A DNA stretch of 64,000 bases, taken from NCBI GenBank assembly GCA_040506895.1, contig JBEVVY010000001.1, positions 1,984,001-2,048,000 of the forward strand, read 5' to 3'. Below, in pieces: positions 45,832 through 55,393 of this stretch. The stretch's first letter is position 1. Each line of letters starts with the position of its first letter. The DNA is from Sedimenticola_A sp040506895. GTDB lineage: Bacteria > Pseudomonadota > Gammaproteobacteria > Chromatiales > Chromatiaceae. The notes below the pieces were generated by a model. The model made no database searches. It saw nothing but the letters and a program-made list of their open reading frames with translations, and was not told where the DNA came from. The position numbers and the translations under genes were made by a program.

Positions 45832-46215
45832 TTATTATTTCCTCCGGACAGACAACAAAAGTTGTTAGTCTGTGGTTATGGTTGCTCGCTTTCGCGATCT
45901 CCTGGGATTATCAATTTTCTTCTTAATGGCCGGTACCCGTATGATTTTCATCAAGAGCCCGATTGCATTATTTAATGCCGCCATTTACCCCATTGAACTC
46001 ATGCTATCGTCACCTAAATTAATAGGAAAATCAGAATAAAGCAGCCAGCAATAAGAAAAACGTATGCTGCCCTGCAATAAACCACAGGCGATAAAATGAA
46101 TTAATGACTTGGGATTCAGGCAGTTGCAGCAGGTCGGCCTGAACACGATTACCAAGATAACCTGTCGATTATTACCCGCCGACAAGACAAAGACTTTGCG
46201 ATAAATCAAAAAAAA
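45832..46215. other. Leader/intergenic region upstream of hppA, no gene seen
   Basis: AT-rich DNA between hppA and argG. A small imperfect hairpin (AACAA/TTGTT within AGAC...GTCT, 45853-45872) lies in the hppA leader. No convincing promoter or reading frame stands out. Confidence 0.55.
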
Positions 46216-46246
46216 CCCCGTAATCATGAGATTACGGGGCTTTTTG
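46216..46246. terminator. Bidirectional terminator downstream of argG
   Basis: A 10-bp stem CCCCGTAATC/GATTACGGGG with loop ATGA has AAAAAAAA on one side and TTTTT on the other. It lies about 50 nt past the argG stop on the minus strand, where eight T follow the stem. Confidence 0.92.
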
Positions 46247-46290
46247 GGCGGGAACCGCGGTGGGCTCCCGGGATCCTCCAACCTTGGTGA

Positions 46291-47511
46291 TCAGCCGTTT
46301 CTCTTCGCCGCCACCCGCAGGCGCAGGGCATTCAGCTTGATGAAGCCGGCGGCATCCTTCTGGTCGTAGGCCCCCTCGTCGTCCTCGAAGGTGGCGATGG
46401 ATTCATCGAACAGGCTGTGAGTCTCGGACTTACGACCCGCCACGATCACGTTGCCTTTGTAGAGTTTTATGCGGACCACACCGTTGACCACCTCCTGGGT
46501 CTGGTCGATCAACGCCTGCAGGGCCTCGCGCTCCGGACTCCACCAGTAACCGTTGTAGATGATGGAGGCGTACTTGGGCATCAGTTCATCTTTCAGATGG
46601 GCAGCCTCGCGGTCGAGTGTCAGGGACTCCATGGCCCGGTGTGCCCTCAGCATGATGGTCCCCGCGGGGGTTTCGTAACAACCGCGGGACTTCATGCCCA
46701 CATAGCGGTTCTCGACGATATCGTCACGCCCGATACCGTTCTCACCACCCACCTTGTTCAGATACTCCATCACGGCCGCGGGGGTCATCGCCTCGCCGTT
46801 GATGGCAACGATATCGCCCTTCTCGAAGGTCAGCTCCACGTAGGCGGGCTCATCCGGTGCCGCCTCGGGGGAGACGCTCCAGCGCCACATATCCTCTTCG
46901 GGCTCTGCCCAGGGATCCTCCAGGATATCCCCCTCGTAGGAGATGTGCAGCAGGTTGGCATCCATGGAGTATGGGGATTTCTTGCTCTGCTTGGCGAAAT
47001 CCACGGGAATGCCGTGCTCGGCAGCGTAGTTCATCAGCTTTTCACGGGAGAGCAGATCCCACTCGCGCCAGGGGGCGATCACCTTCACATCCGGTTTCAG
47101 TGCATAGGCACCCAGCTCGAACCGCACCTGGTCGTTGCCCTTTCCGGTGGCACCGTGGGAGATGGCATCCGCACCGGTCTCGTTGGCGATCTCAATCAGG
47201 CGCTTGGCGATCAGCGGACGGGCGATGGAGGTACCCAGCAGGTACTCGCCCTCGTAGATCGCATTGGCACGGAACATGGGGAATACATAGTCGCGGGCAA
47301 ACTCCTCACGCAGATCCTCGATGTAGATCTCTTTGATACCCGCCGCCTCGGCCTTGGCACGTGCCGGCTCGACCTCTTCACCCTGACCGATGTCCGCGGT
47401 GAAGGTCACCACTTCGCAGTTGTACTCATCCTTCAGCCACTTGAGAATGATCGAGGTGTCCAAACCGCCTGAATAAGCCAGAACGACTTTCTTTACACCG
47501 GACTCTGACAT
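46291..47511 (-). CDS. argG: ArgG, argininosuccinate synthase
   Basis: Joins citrulline and aspartate with ATP in arginine synthesis, directly after the ArgF step. From ATG 47511 (GGAG upstream) the 406 residues begin MSESGVKKVVLAYSGGLDTS, the N-type ATP loop. Other motifs are CEVVTFTADIGQGEEVEPAR, GTSIARPLIAKR, SHGATGKGNDQVRFELGAYA and YEGDILEDPW. Normal length. It is far from argDF, so the pathway is dispersed. An integrase gene lies just upstream. Confidence 0.97.
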   Translation of the reverse strand: MSESGVKKVVLAYSGGLDTSIILKWLKDEYNCEVVTFTADIGQGEEVEPARAKAEAAGIKEIYIEDLREEFARDYVFPMFRANAIYEGEYLLGTSIARPLIAKRLIEIANETGADAISHGATGKGNDQVRFELGAYALKPDVKVIAPWREWDLLSREKLMNYAAEHGIPVDFAKQSKKSPYSMDANLLHISYEGDILEDPWAEPEEDMWRWSVSPEAAPDEPAYVELTFEKGDIVAINGEAMTPAAVMEYLNKVGGENGIGRDDIVENRYVGMKSRGCYETPAGTIMLRAHRAMESLTLDREAAHLKDELMPKYASIIYNGYWWSPEREALQALIDQTQEVVNGVVRIKLYKGNVIVAGRKSETHSLFDESIATFEDDEGAYDQKDAAGFIKLNALRLRVAAKRNG

Positions 47512-47738
47512 GCCTGTTGCTCCAATAGTTACGGCCGCCATATGGGCGGCAGTGAAGTTCACGGGAAACCGGGAATTATAACGTAGGTCGGGGGGTAAAG
47601 ACCAAGTGTTTAGGAGGAGTTCGGGGGAATTGACGCCAGTTTGCGGGAGTACCTGGTTGGGAACCAGGTGGTCGCACACTCATGCTAGGCAGAATGTGCA
47701 AAACAATTCAAAGACCTACCGATTCCCGGCAGACGTCC

Positions 47739-48788
47739 TTATCGCTGACGTAGAGAAATCGTAGGATTCGGCTCTACGATTTCAAGCCGCTGCTCAATCC
47801 GAGCCGCTGCTTCCGCCAGGTGTTCCGGGGCGAGATGGGCATAGCGCAGCACCATCTCATACGACTTCCAACCGCCCAGCTCCATCAACTCCTGGAGACT
47901 GGTGCCGCTCATCACGTGCCAACTGGCCCAGGTGTGGCGCAGATCATGAAAACGGAAGTTCTCAATCTCAGCCTGCGCCAACGCCCGTTTCCAGGCCGAG
48001 CCGACCCGTTCCATGCGCCTCCCCTTGAAGGTAAAGCACCAACGCTCATGCTGGCCCCAAAGCCCTCTCAAGGATAACAGCGCCTCTCTGTTTAGCGGTA
48101 TGCCCCGACCTTCCCCATTCTTTGTGGTTCCAGGGTCCAGCCAAGCTACCCGCCGCTCAAAGTCCACGCGCGCCCACTCCAGGCTCAGGATCTCCCCCAT
48201 CCGACAGCCAGTCGCCAGGGCAAACTGGACCACCGACTGCAAGTGAGCGGGCAACACCCTGAGGAGTTGGCCGGCCTCCTCTCGCGTCAGGAAGCGGACT
48301 CGGCGCTTCGGTTCCTTGAGCATGCGTATGCGGGGGAACCGCTCCAGCCAGCCCCATTCATCCCGGGCCAGGTGGAGAATACGCCGTACCACTTCCAAGG
48401 CACGGTTGATTGTCGCGTTCGAAACACCATCGCGTTCCCTGCGATCATTAATAAACGGCCAGAGGGTATCCATAGTGATCTCTCTGAGCCGCTTTCCGGC
48501 GAGATAGGGATCGAGCTGACGTAGATGGGCTATATCACAGTCCAATGTCCGTTTGCCTTCACTGACTTTGACATAACGGACAACGGCATTTTGCCAATCA
48601 CGATCAACCAGAACCCCTCGCCGAATCGCCTCATAAGCCTCCGCCTTGAGACGTATCAAGTACTCTTCGGCTGCTTCTAACTCTCTACACCGAGTGCTTT
48701 TGCATACTCGGCGTCCATCTGGGAGGACTGTATCAATCCACCAGTAGGGCGAGTCTTTACGTCTATAGAGTCCTTTTTCACGGGCCAT
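47739..48788 (-). CDS. Tyrosine recombinase/integrase
   Basis: Site-specific recombinase of a small integrative element. The 349 residues have an N-terminal SAM-like DNA-binding part and the catalytic domain with Arg in ATGCRMGEILSLEW, HxxR in FHDLRHTWAS, the His/Trp position LGGWKSYEM and the nucleophile Tyr in VLRYAHLAPEHL. It overlaps the upstream excisionase-like gene by 112 nt. Its 3' end faces argG, and the attachment site should lie in 47600-47735. Confidence 0.93.
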   Translation of the reverse strand: MAREKGLYRRKDSPYWWIDTVLPDGRRVCKSTRCRELEAAEEYLIRLKAEAYEAIRRGVLVDRDWQNAVVRYVKVSEGKRTLDCDIAHLRQLDPYLAGKRLREITMDTLWPFINDRRERDGVSNATINRALEVVRRILHLARDEWGWLERFPRIRMLKEPKRRVRFLTREEAGQLLRVLPAHLQSVVQFALATGCRMGEILSLEWARVDFERRVAWLDPGTTKNGEGRGIPLNREALLSLRGLWGQHERWCFTFKGRRMERVGSAWKRALAQAEIENFRFHDLRHTWASWHVMSGTSLQELMELGGWKSYEMVLRYAHLAPEHLAEAAARIEQRLEIVEPNPTISLRQR

Positions 48789-49006
48789 AACACCTCCTTT
48801 CTGGCCCGTCCTCGGGATTTATAGTCGTCGAGCCAAGCATCGAGGTCAACCACATCATAGAGACAACGACGCCCCAACTTGATCGGCAGCGGCCCGATTT
48901 GCGTGAGCAAAGTGACCCCGATCCCCAAGTACTGCGCGGCCTGCTGCTTGGAGAGGCAGCGCGCTGAGGGGAGCGACAGGGTGTGGTTTTCGGTCTCATT
49001 CTCCAT
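48677..49006 (-). CDS. Excisionase/AlpA-like helix-turn-helix protein
   Basis: From ATG 49006 the 109 residues include a MerR/AlpA-type winged HTH (LSKQQAAQYLGIGVTLLTQI, LGRRCLYDVVDLDAWLDDYK) and a basic, polar C-terminal extension (RARKEVLWPVKKD). These small proteins bind att-site DNA and favour excision. It overlaps both rep (11 nt) and the integrase gene (112 nt), so the three form one compact module. Confidence 0.8.
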   Translation of the reverse strand: MENETENHTLSLPSARCLSKQQAAQYLGIGVTLLTQIGPLPIKLGRRCLYDVVDLDAWLDDYKSRGRARKEVLWPVKKDSIDVKTRPTGGLIQSSQMDAEYAKALGVES

Positions 49007-50020
49007 CGCTCCGTCTCCGGTATTCGCGGGCCACAGCAACGTCTGCTGGGTGTGGCTCGTCTTCGGGTAGGTTGTGCAGGGTGCCGTAGCGCCTGGCCTT
49101 GAGCCGAACCTTCAGATCGATGTAGTCATCGAACGAAAGGCCCGTGAAATACTCCCGCCCCTCATGGAAGGCCTTGGCGGCCCGGAAAAACGCCGGAGCC
49201 CCAGAGTAAGGATCGGTAATCCCCTCGCGAGCCATGAACGAGGTCAGTCCACTCAGGCCATTGATAAAGAGCGACTTATCCGAAGGTGGGGTGTTGGTGG
49301 GGGTGTGCTGGCGGTAACAGCCTTGCTCAGTGCCCCAGTCGGCAGCGGATAGGACCTCCCACAGGGGATGGGTAGGCCAGCGGCTCTGGGTCTTGTCTGA
49401 GGGCGTGGGGCACGTCAGGCGTAGCCACTCTGTGGTGGCGTACTGCCAGAGGCCGCCAAGCCTGGGGAGAAGGGAGGAAAATTCCCTAATGCCAAGCTGG
49501 CGCAGGACGGCGCGGCGAAATTGAAACTCCAAACGCCAAACCTGATCCACCCCATTCCAGCCCAGATCCCGCCAGATATCGAGCATATAGGCCTTGTCAC
49601 TGGAGAGAATCTCCAAAAGTTTGTTGTAGAGCCTGGCAGAGAGATCCCCACCCTTACCGATGGTAAGCCCACTGAATTGACGTTGAACCGAGTAGACATC
49701 AAACAGGCGAGCCCGCGTGACCCAGTTGCGCTCAGGAATGGCGCTGATATCCATAGAGGTGGTGAAATCGACACACAGATCGACCCGACTGACCGTAGGT
49801 TCACCATCCAACTGCCCCAGGGAGCCAATCACAGCCCTCAGATCGGCCTCCATAGTCTGAGGCCCCTCAAAGGTCAGGGGTTCACTCTTGAGCTGGATAT
49901 AGGCCAAGGGTGTGCGCTCTGCGTGGCTGCCGGACAACTCCATCCGATACCAGCCATTTTGCAGAATGTACTGGTAGGGGAAGTGCCCTCGATCATTGAC
50001 CTGAAACAGGTGATCCCCAA
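48996..50020 (-). pseudogene. Replication initiation protein, 3' part (gene split by IS21)
   Basis: Large C-terminal portion of a rolling-circle-type replication initiator of a phage/plasmid-like element. The frame is open from the IS junction: VGDHLFQVNDRGHFPYQYIL, then PTVSRVDLCVDFTTSMDISA, GLTIGKGGDLSARLYNKLLE and WNGVDQVWRLEFQFRRAV, all typical of the Rep_trans/replication-initiation-factor group. An internal ATG at 49943 could still express about 315 residues. The N-terminal part lies at 52494-52799. Removing the IS and one 8-bp duplicate restores one continuous frame. Confidence 0.85.
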
Positions 50021-50099
50021 CTGTTGATTTGCGTTTAATACTGACCCAGGTTTTGCATCTAATTTTGACCCGCCCAGATAGCCGGATTATGGCCTGAGT

Positions 50100-50870
50100 T
50101 CACTTCCTTTTTCCAGTTTTTCTATCCTCCTGTTGTTGTGAAGTTGAGTGCCTGAAGCGGTAACTGTCATTGCCGGTTTCAATGATATGGCAGTGATGGG
50201 TTAGCCGGTCCAGCAGTGCTGTTGTCAGCTTGGGATCACCAAAGACAGATGACCACTCTGAGAAGCTCAGGTTGGTTGTGATAATGATGCTGGTCTTTTC
50301 ATAGAGCTTGCCGATCAGGTGGAACAGCAATGCTCCACCGGATTGACTGAACGGCAGGTAACCCAGTTCGTCGAGTATCACCAGGTCAGTATGCATCAGG
50401 CGGTTAGCGATACGCCCCTGTTTGCCGTTGAGCTTTTCCTGTTCCAGCTGATTAACCAGTTCGATGGTGGGCAGGAAGCGTACGCGCAGATGGTGGTGCT
50501 GTATGGCCTGCACCGCAATGGCCGTAGCCAGATGGGTTTTGCCCGTGCCCGGGCCACCTACGAAGACCACATTCTGGGCATCTTCAATGAACTCACAGCG
50601 GTGTAAAGCGCGTATCAGGGCTTCATCTACCTGGCTTTCCCTAAACTCGAAGCCAGCCAGATCCCGATAGGCCGGGAACCTGGCGGCTTTCATCTGGTAG
50701 TTTATTGAGCGCACTTCGCGTTCAGCCACTTCGGCCTTGAGCAGTGTTTCCAGGATAGGAACAGCCTGTTGATAGATCGGTGCCGCCTGTTTTGACATGG
50801 TGGCAACCGTATCGGCCATACCGAACAGCTTGAGGGATTTAAGGGTGGTAACCATGGCATCTGCCGTCAT
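50100..50870 (-). CDS. istB: IstB-like ATP-binding transposition helper
   Basis: AAA+ ATPase that stimulates IS21 transposition and target choice. The 256 residues include the Walker A FVGGPGTGKTHLATAI, Walker B TDLVILDELGYLPFS and ITTNLSFSEWSSVFGD. It starts within the istA stop (4-nt overlap). It is also related to DnaC, but the pairing with istA decides the call. Confidence 0.95.
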   Translation of the reverse strand: MTADAMVTTLKSLKLFGMADTVATMSKQAAPIYQQAVPILETLLKAEVAEREVRSINYQMKAARFPAYRDLAGFEFRESQVDEALIRALHRCEFIEDAQNVVFVGGPGTGKTHLATAIAVQAIQHHHLRVRFLPTIELVNQLEQEKLNGKQGRIANRLMHTDLVILDELGYLPFSQSGGALLFHLIGKLYEKTSIIITTNLSFSEWSSVFGDPKLTTALLDRLTHHCHIIETGNDSYRFRHSTSQQQEDRKTGKRK

Positions 50871-52387
50871 TGCTGCTTCCTCCTGAGTCTGTCATAACGG
50901 TGGGTATCTGCTGTCGGCTCTGTGACCAGCTTCAGAGCAGCAGGTGGTTGAGTAGGTTCTGGCTTGGGCTTATCTGTGATCCTGCTCAGACAGTTGATGA
51001 CATGCTGCTTGGAGGGGCGGTCGATCTTTAACGCCTCTTCTACCGCACGTTCGACCAGCGCTTCATCATGCAGCAGCACAAGCGCTAGTACGTCGACCAT
51101 CTCCCGGTCACCGCTGGGACGCTTGAGCAGCTTGCGTTGTAGCCGCTTAAAGCTCTCGGGTAGCTCATGGAATGGCGCACCATTGCGTAAAGCACCGGGC
51201 TTCCGCTGCACGACTGACAGGTAATGGCGCCAGTCGTAGATGGTTTTCCCGGGGAAACTATGATCACGGCTAAAGACGCGTTCATGAACGGCTACCACCT
51301 GGGCTTCGGCCACAATGACCAGCCGGTCGGCATACACGCGTAGACTAACTGGTCGGTTGGCAAAGCTGGCCGGCACACTGTAGCGGTTGTTGTCGTAGGT
51401 AATCAGACAGGTGGAGCTGACCCGCTTGTTGTACTCGACAAAGCCATCGAAGGCTGCAGGCGCCTCCATCAAGTGTTCACGCTCTGCCTGCCAGTAATCG
51501 CCTATGGTGCGACGCTTGTCTTCCGGGTGCGGCAGCTCCTGCCACAGATCAAGACAGCGCTGCCTGAGCCACAGGTTCAGTCCTGCCAGTGATTTGAAGG
51601 CGGGTGCGCCCTGCCAGATGCGTCTCCTGGCATCGAGTACATTCTTCTCGACCTGGCCTTTCTCCCAGCCTGCTGCCGGGTTGCAGAACTCGGCCTCGAA
51701 CAGATAATGGCTGACCATGGCGGTAAAACGCTTGTTTACATCCCGCTGTTTGCCTTTGCGGACTTTATCCACTGCCGTCTTCATGTTGTCGTAGATGCCA
51801 CGCTCCGGCACGCCACCGAAGGTGACAAAGGCATGATAGTGAGCGTCGAATAGCATCTCATGGCTTTGCATCAGGTAAGCACGCATGAAGAACACGCGGC
51901 TGTGGCTGAGCTTGAAATGAGCAACCAGCAGCTTGGTGTTGACGCCATTGAGCTGAACGTAGTCTTCGCTCCAGTCGAACTGAAACGCCTCTCCTGGTGC
52001 AAAGGATAACGGCACAAAGGTGTTCTTGGCGGCGGTCTTCTTGGCTTCCTGCTGCTCAGCCCGCCAGTTGCGGGCAAAGGCGGCTACCCGGTCATAGGAC
52101 CCGGTATAACCCAGTTGCACCAGGTCACTGTGTAGCTGCTTGACCGTCTTGCGCTGCTTGCGATGTCGTCTGGACTCACGAAACAGCCAACTGGTCAGCG
52201 TCAGTTCATAGTCATCCAGTTTGGAGGGACTTTTACGGTTGGGGTAGCGTGGTTCCACCACGCCACTGGCTAAATACTTGCGGACTGTATTTCTACTTAG
52301 TCCTGTTCTTCGGGTTATCTCCCGGATCGGCATTCCTTCCCGGAAATGCCATCGTCTGATTACGCTTAATAACGCCACGTCGATCAC
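50867..52387 (-). CDS. istA: IstA transposase
   Basis: DDE transposase of the IS21 element. The 506 residues have an N-terminal HTH (MPIREITRRTGLSRNTVRKY), a second basic DNA-binding region, and the catalytic core from about residue 120 (EAFQFDWSEDYVQLNG, ERGIYDNMKTAVDKV) followed by an Mu-type beta barrel (STCLITYDNNRYSVPA). It is full length and first in its operon. Confidence 0.95.
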   Translation of the reverse strand: MIDVALLSVIRRWHFREGMPIREITRRTGLSRNTVRKYLASGVVEPRYPNRKSPSKLDDYELTLTSWLFRESRRHRKQRKTVKQLHSDLVQLGYTGSYDRVAAFARNWRAEQQEAKKTAAKNTFVPLSFAPGEAFQFDWSEDYVQLNGVNTKLLVAHFKLSHSRVFFMRAYLMQSHEMLFDAHYHAFVTFGGVPERGIYDNMKTAVDKVRKGKQRDVNKRFTAMVSHYLFEAEFCNPAAGWEKGQVEKNVLDARRRIWQGAPAFKSLAGLNLWLRQRCLDLWQELPHPEDKRRTIGDYWQAEREHLMEAPAAFDGFVEYNKRVSSTCLITYDNNRYSVPASFANRPVSLRVYADRLVIVAEAQVVAVHERVFSRDHSFPGKTIYDWRHYLSVVQRKPGALRNGAPFHELPESFKRLQRKLLKRPSGDREMVDVLALVLLHDEALVERAVEEALKIDRPSKQHVINCLSRITDKPKPEPTQPPAALKLVTEPTADTHRYDRLRRKQQ

Positions 52388-52493
52388 TCCTGTTTACTCC
52401 TGCAAAGCCTTGATGCAGGTAGAGTTGTACGTGGGTCAAAATTCGATGCAAATTATGGGGATAGGTGGGTCAGTTTTGGGTGCAATTCAACAG

Positions 52494-52799
52494 ATCCCCA
52501 ACGGCATACTGAGCCAATTTCTGGCTATCGGCCTGGCGGGACTGTGCGAGTTCCTTTAGAACCTTGAGGCGTATCGCTGCATCGTCTGATAGAGAGCCAG
52601 GGTAAGATAGGTAGAGACTGTCCACTCCTACCCTTAGAAGGGAGGATTTATGAGGTTCCATGCAATTAGCAGGTGCAGTGTTACTAGACGGCGCACCTGC
52701 AGAGTGAGTCTCACCGCCGCTTTGCGCGCGGGGCGTCGTGGCGGACGCGCCGCGTGCATGCGCGGCTGCTTCAGCTTCGTTGGTACTCGATTTGACCAT
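52494..52799 (-). pseudogene. Replication initiation protein, 5' part (gene split by IS21)
   Basis: Starts at ATG 52799 behind AGGAGAAGGAAC and reads MVKSSTNEAEAAAHARGASA, then SLLRVGVDSLYLSYPGSLSD and KLAQYAVGD, where the IS21 element cuts in. The next native residues are HLFQVNDRG at 50020 and below. The shared VGD codons correspond to the 8-bp duplication. The intact product would be about 440 residues. Confidence 0.82.
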
Positions 52800-52879
52800 G
52801 TTCCTTCTCCTGTTGGTTGAACATGGTCAGTTAAATTATGCAGACTTCTTAGGAGGAGCCAGGACATGAAAACGCGATG

Positions 52880-53662
52880 TCATGTCCCAGGCCTTCTCCT
52901 GCGCTGTATGAACTTTCGAAATCCGTCGCGCGAGTCCTCCTCATCATTGCCAGAATAGAGCTGGAGTTCCTCTTCCAGAAGTTTGTATAACTCCTCCGCG
53001 GGGATCTCGGTCAAGGGCTTTGCCTGCTCCAGAATAAGCGTCATAAATCGAAGGTCATCAAACTTCTCGGCGGGTCTTCGGGGGCGCGTACGTTTAATGG
53101 CCTTCGAGAGCTTGTCCATAAACCCTTCATCACCCTGAAGGCTGGCCATCTGGATTCTGAAGGCGATGGAGGGGCAGGAGACAGCACTGCGGTCTACCAG
53201 TACGGCATCAAACAGCGCGTCATCATCTTCGCGTGCCTTCTTGACCAACTCATTCATTGTTTGGCTGAAAATACGCTGAGCCTCGAAATTCCCTTGCTGA
53301 GCAAAGAACAAAGAAGCAATAAGACCCGCTTGCTCCGCTGAATACCTTTCGGTGCAGGATTTTGATTCATCTCCGTACCGGGCGATTAGATCTAACGCAG
53401 CCTGCTCAGGATCATCCGCTTTGGCTGCCGCTAGATGCTCTTCCAGCATGCCGAATTTATGAAGCATGATTGCCAGGAATACTCTGTATTCACGCTCGTA
53501 CCACCACGACCAAGGCCTACCTTTGAGCAGAACTTCTGAAAAAGCATCCGCCTTGATATTGGAGAGAGCAGAGATTTCTTTACGCTGTTCAGTAATTTGA
53601 TGCTGGTACGCAAACAGCTCACGCAGCTGCTGGCGGGAGAGCTTGCCGAATTCCTTTTCCAT
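52880..53662 (-). CDS. Uncharacterised protein of the integrative element
   Basis: The 260-residue soluble, helix-rich protein starts MEKEFGKLSRQQLRELFAYQ. It has a WWYEREYRVFLAIMLHKFGM segment, an acidic C-terminal region (LEEELQLYSGNDEEDSRDGF) and a very basic end (RKFIQRRRRPGT). I recognise no domain. It lies upstream of rep on the same strand and is probably the outermost cargo or regulatory gene of the element. Confidence 0.68.
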   Translation of the reverse strand: MEKEFGKLSRQQLRELFAYQHQITEQRKEISALSNIKADAFSEVLLKGRPWSWWYEREYRVFLAIMLHKFGMLEEHLAAAKADDPEQAALDLIARYGDESKSCTERYSAEQAGLIASLFFAQQGNFEAQRIFSQTMNELVKKAREDDDALFDAVLVDRSAVSCPSIAFRIQMASLQGDEGFMDKLSKAIKRTRPRRPAEKFDDLRFMTLILEQAKPLTEIPAEELYKLLEEELQLYSGNDEEDSRDGFRKFIQRRRRPGT

Positions 53663-53994
53663 GTTAATTCCATTCCTATAACGACAGGAGGAATAAGATA
53701 CAGGAAAACGTCACCAATGCGACCCAAGTGAATGTATCGCATCGTCAAGAGCGGACATTATTTTTGTGCGTTGCAATAGGCAGAGAACGGCCATAAGGGG
53801 AAGTTGGGCTGCTTTGGCCAATGTGGCAGCTATTGCTGAATAGCGGGCATAAGGAATCAAAGTCTTCAGGCAACTGGCGGCCAGATACGGACATTTGTAC
53901 TATTGTTAAACATAGGAGCAGGGCTAGACAGGATGTGAATCTTAGGGATTGTGTTTGACCAAGGACAGGGTCAATCTTCCTAAGGAGATGAAGT
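53663..53994. other. Intergenic stretch between element and cyclase gene, no gene seen
   Basis: This 330-nt region has no frame with coding character. It contains the upstream region of the disrupted cyclase and ends in TAAGGAGATGAAGT before its ATG. The outer boundary of the integrative element probably lies here, but I found no clear copy of the sequence next to the integrase. Confidence 0.55.
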
Positions 53995-54135
53995 ATGGCA
54001 CTTGCTCAGGGCTTGGCATTAAGCCAATTTCTGTCCCGAGGCGGCCGCATCAGCATCCGCTACAAAATCCTTTCTGTCCTTTTGCTTATCACTTTGACGA
54101 TACTATCCATTATCGCGGTCGCGTACTACTTCCAC
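53995..54135 (+). pseudogene. Diguanylate cyclase, 5' part (split by IS3)
   Basis: ATG 53995 behind TAAGGAG starts MALAQGLALSQFLSRGGRIS, then the membrane helix ILSVLLLITLTILSIIAVAY. The frame is cut after the CAC codon at 54133-54135 by the IS3-family element. It continues in the same frame at 55394 (HTQESITQQATQNLEAM). The first 47 residues are the cytoplasmic tail and membrane anchor of the cyclase. Confidence 0.85.
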
Positions 54136-54143
54136 TGTAGTGG

Positions 54144-54974
54144 TCAAGTCATTTTGGCCACGGATTTATAGGTATTCCAGTAATGCTGTTCGGCCACAAT
54201 CGGTGGCATTCCACCATTGTGACTGTGCGGCCTGAGCCGACTGTAATACCCGATTACATACGCCATGATATGGCGCTTCGCTTGTTCGAATGAGCTGTAA
54301 CCGACCTCCGGCACCCATTCGGTTTTTAGACTGCGGAAGAATCGCTCCATCGGTGCATTGTCCCAGCAGTTTCCCCGACGACTCATACTTTGGCTCATCT
54401 GATAACGCCATAGCTGTTGTCGAAACGCCAGAGCCGTGTACTGACAGCCCTGATCAGAGTGGAACATCACGCCCTCCGGCTCGCCCCGTGATTCATAGGC
54501 CATCATCAATGCCTTTCTCGTCAGCGCACTATCCGCGTTCAGCGATAGTGCCCAGCCAATCGGGCGTCGTGCGTACAGATCCAGCACCACTGCCAGGTAC
54601 GACCAGCGTTTACCGGTCCAGACATAGGTGATGTCACCTGTCCAGACCTTGTTGGGTGCATCGACATCAAACTGTCGATCCAGCCGATTCGGAATGCCAA
54701 GATACGGCTGCTCGGCCTTCCTGTAGCGATGTTTCGGTTGCTGGGTACTGACAAGACCCAGTGCCTTCATCCTCCGCCCCGCGCGATATCGACTCAGCGG
54801 GATCCCCCGGTCAGTGACCATCCGGGCAATTGCCCTGGCTCCTGCAGAACCATTACTAAGCGCATGGACGGTCTTGATCTCTGCCCTGAGTTGCCTCTCC
54901 AGTGCCGATATCTGTTTTGGCCGGGATAACCATGCCCGGTAGCTGCTGCGATGGATATCAAATACCTGGCACAA
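54144..54974 (-). CDS. IS3-family OrfB transposase (second type)
   Basis: DDE catalytic part: NKVWTGDITYVWTGKRWSYL, MFHSDQGCQYTALAFRQQL and CWDNAPMERFFRSLKTEWV supply Asp, Asp and Glu. The frame is open upstream of ATG 54974 through QLCQVFDIHRSSYRAW back to the slippery site at 55058-55064, so the functional protein is likely the OrfAB frameshift fusion. Confidence 0.93.
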   Translation of the reverse strand: MCQVFDIHRSSYRAWLSRPKQISALERQLRAEIKTVHALSNGSAGARAIARMVTDRGIPLSRYRAGRRMKALGLVSTQQPKHRYRKAEQPYLGIPNRLDRQFDVDAPNKVWTGDITYVWTGKRWSYLAVVLDLYARRPIGWALSLNADSALTRKALMMAYESRGEPEGVMFHSDQGCQYTALAFRQQLWRYQMSQSMSRRGNCWDNAPMERFFRSLKTEWVPEVGYSSFEQAKRHIMAYVIGYYSRLRPHSHNGGMPPIVAEQHYWNTYKSVAKMT

Positions 54975-55012
54975 CTGCTTGACCGGGTAGCGCTCTCGAT
55001 GCAGTCGTCTGA

Positions 55013-55321
<309 letters not shown>

Positions 55322-55393
55322 CTTGCCACCTGTTCCACTCCTGGGACATCATATCACCCAGGTTCAGGTGGCCAAATTAACTATGCCACTACA

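Larger units (their letters stand above)
50021..52493 (-). mobile_element. IS21-family insertion sequence, 2473 bp, inserted in rep
   Basis: Inverted ends read CTGTTGATTTGCGTTTAATA at 50021 and CTGTTGAATTGCACCCAAAA from 52493 inward. Internal end repeats (TTTGCATC, AATTTTGACCC) occur on both sides, the multiple-repeat ends typical of IS21. The target duplication is ATCCCCAA on each side (50013-50020 and 52494-52501), 8 bp. It carries istA and istB overlapping by 4 nt. Both look intact, so it may be mobile. Confidence 0.93.

Noticed and set aside
45985..46281. 98-codon reverse frame downstream of argG
   Set aside because: Reads through the argG terminator hairpin, has no ribosome site and shows no family.
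47645..47680. tRNA-like stretch with an ACCTGGTT/AACCAGGT hairpin next to the integrase
   Set aside because: No acceptor stem, T-loop or CCA can be folded around it; not a tRNA gene or recognisable tRNA end.
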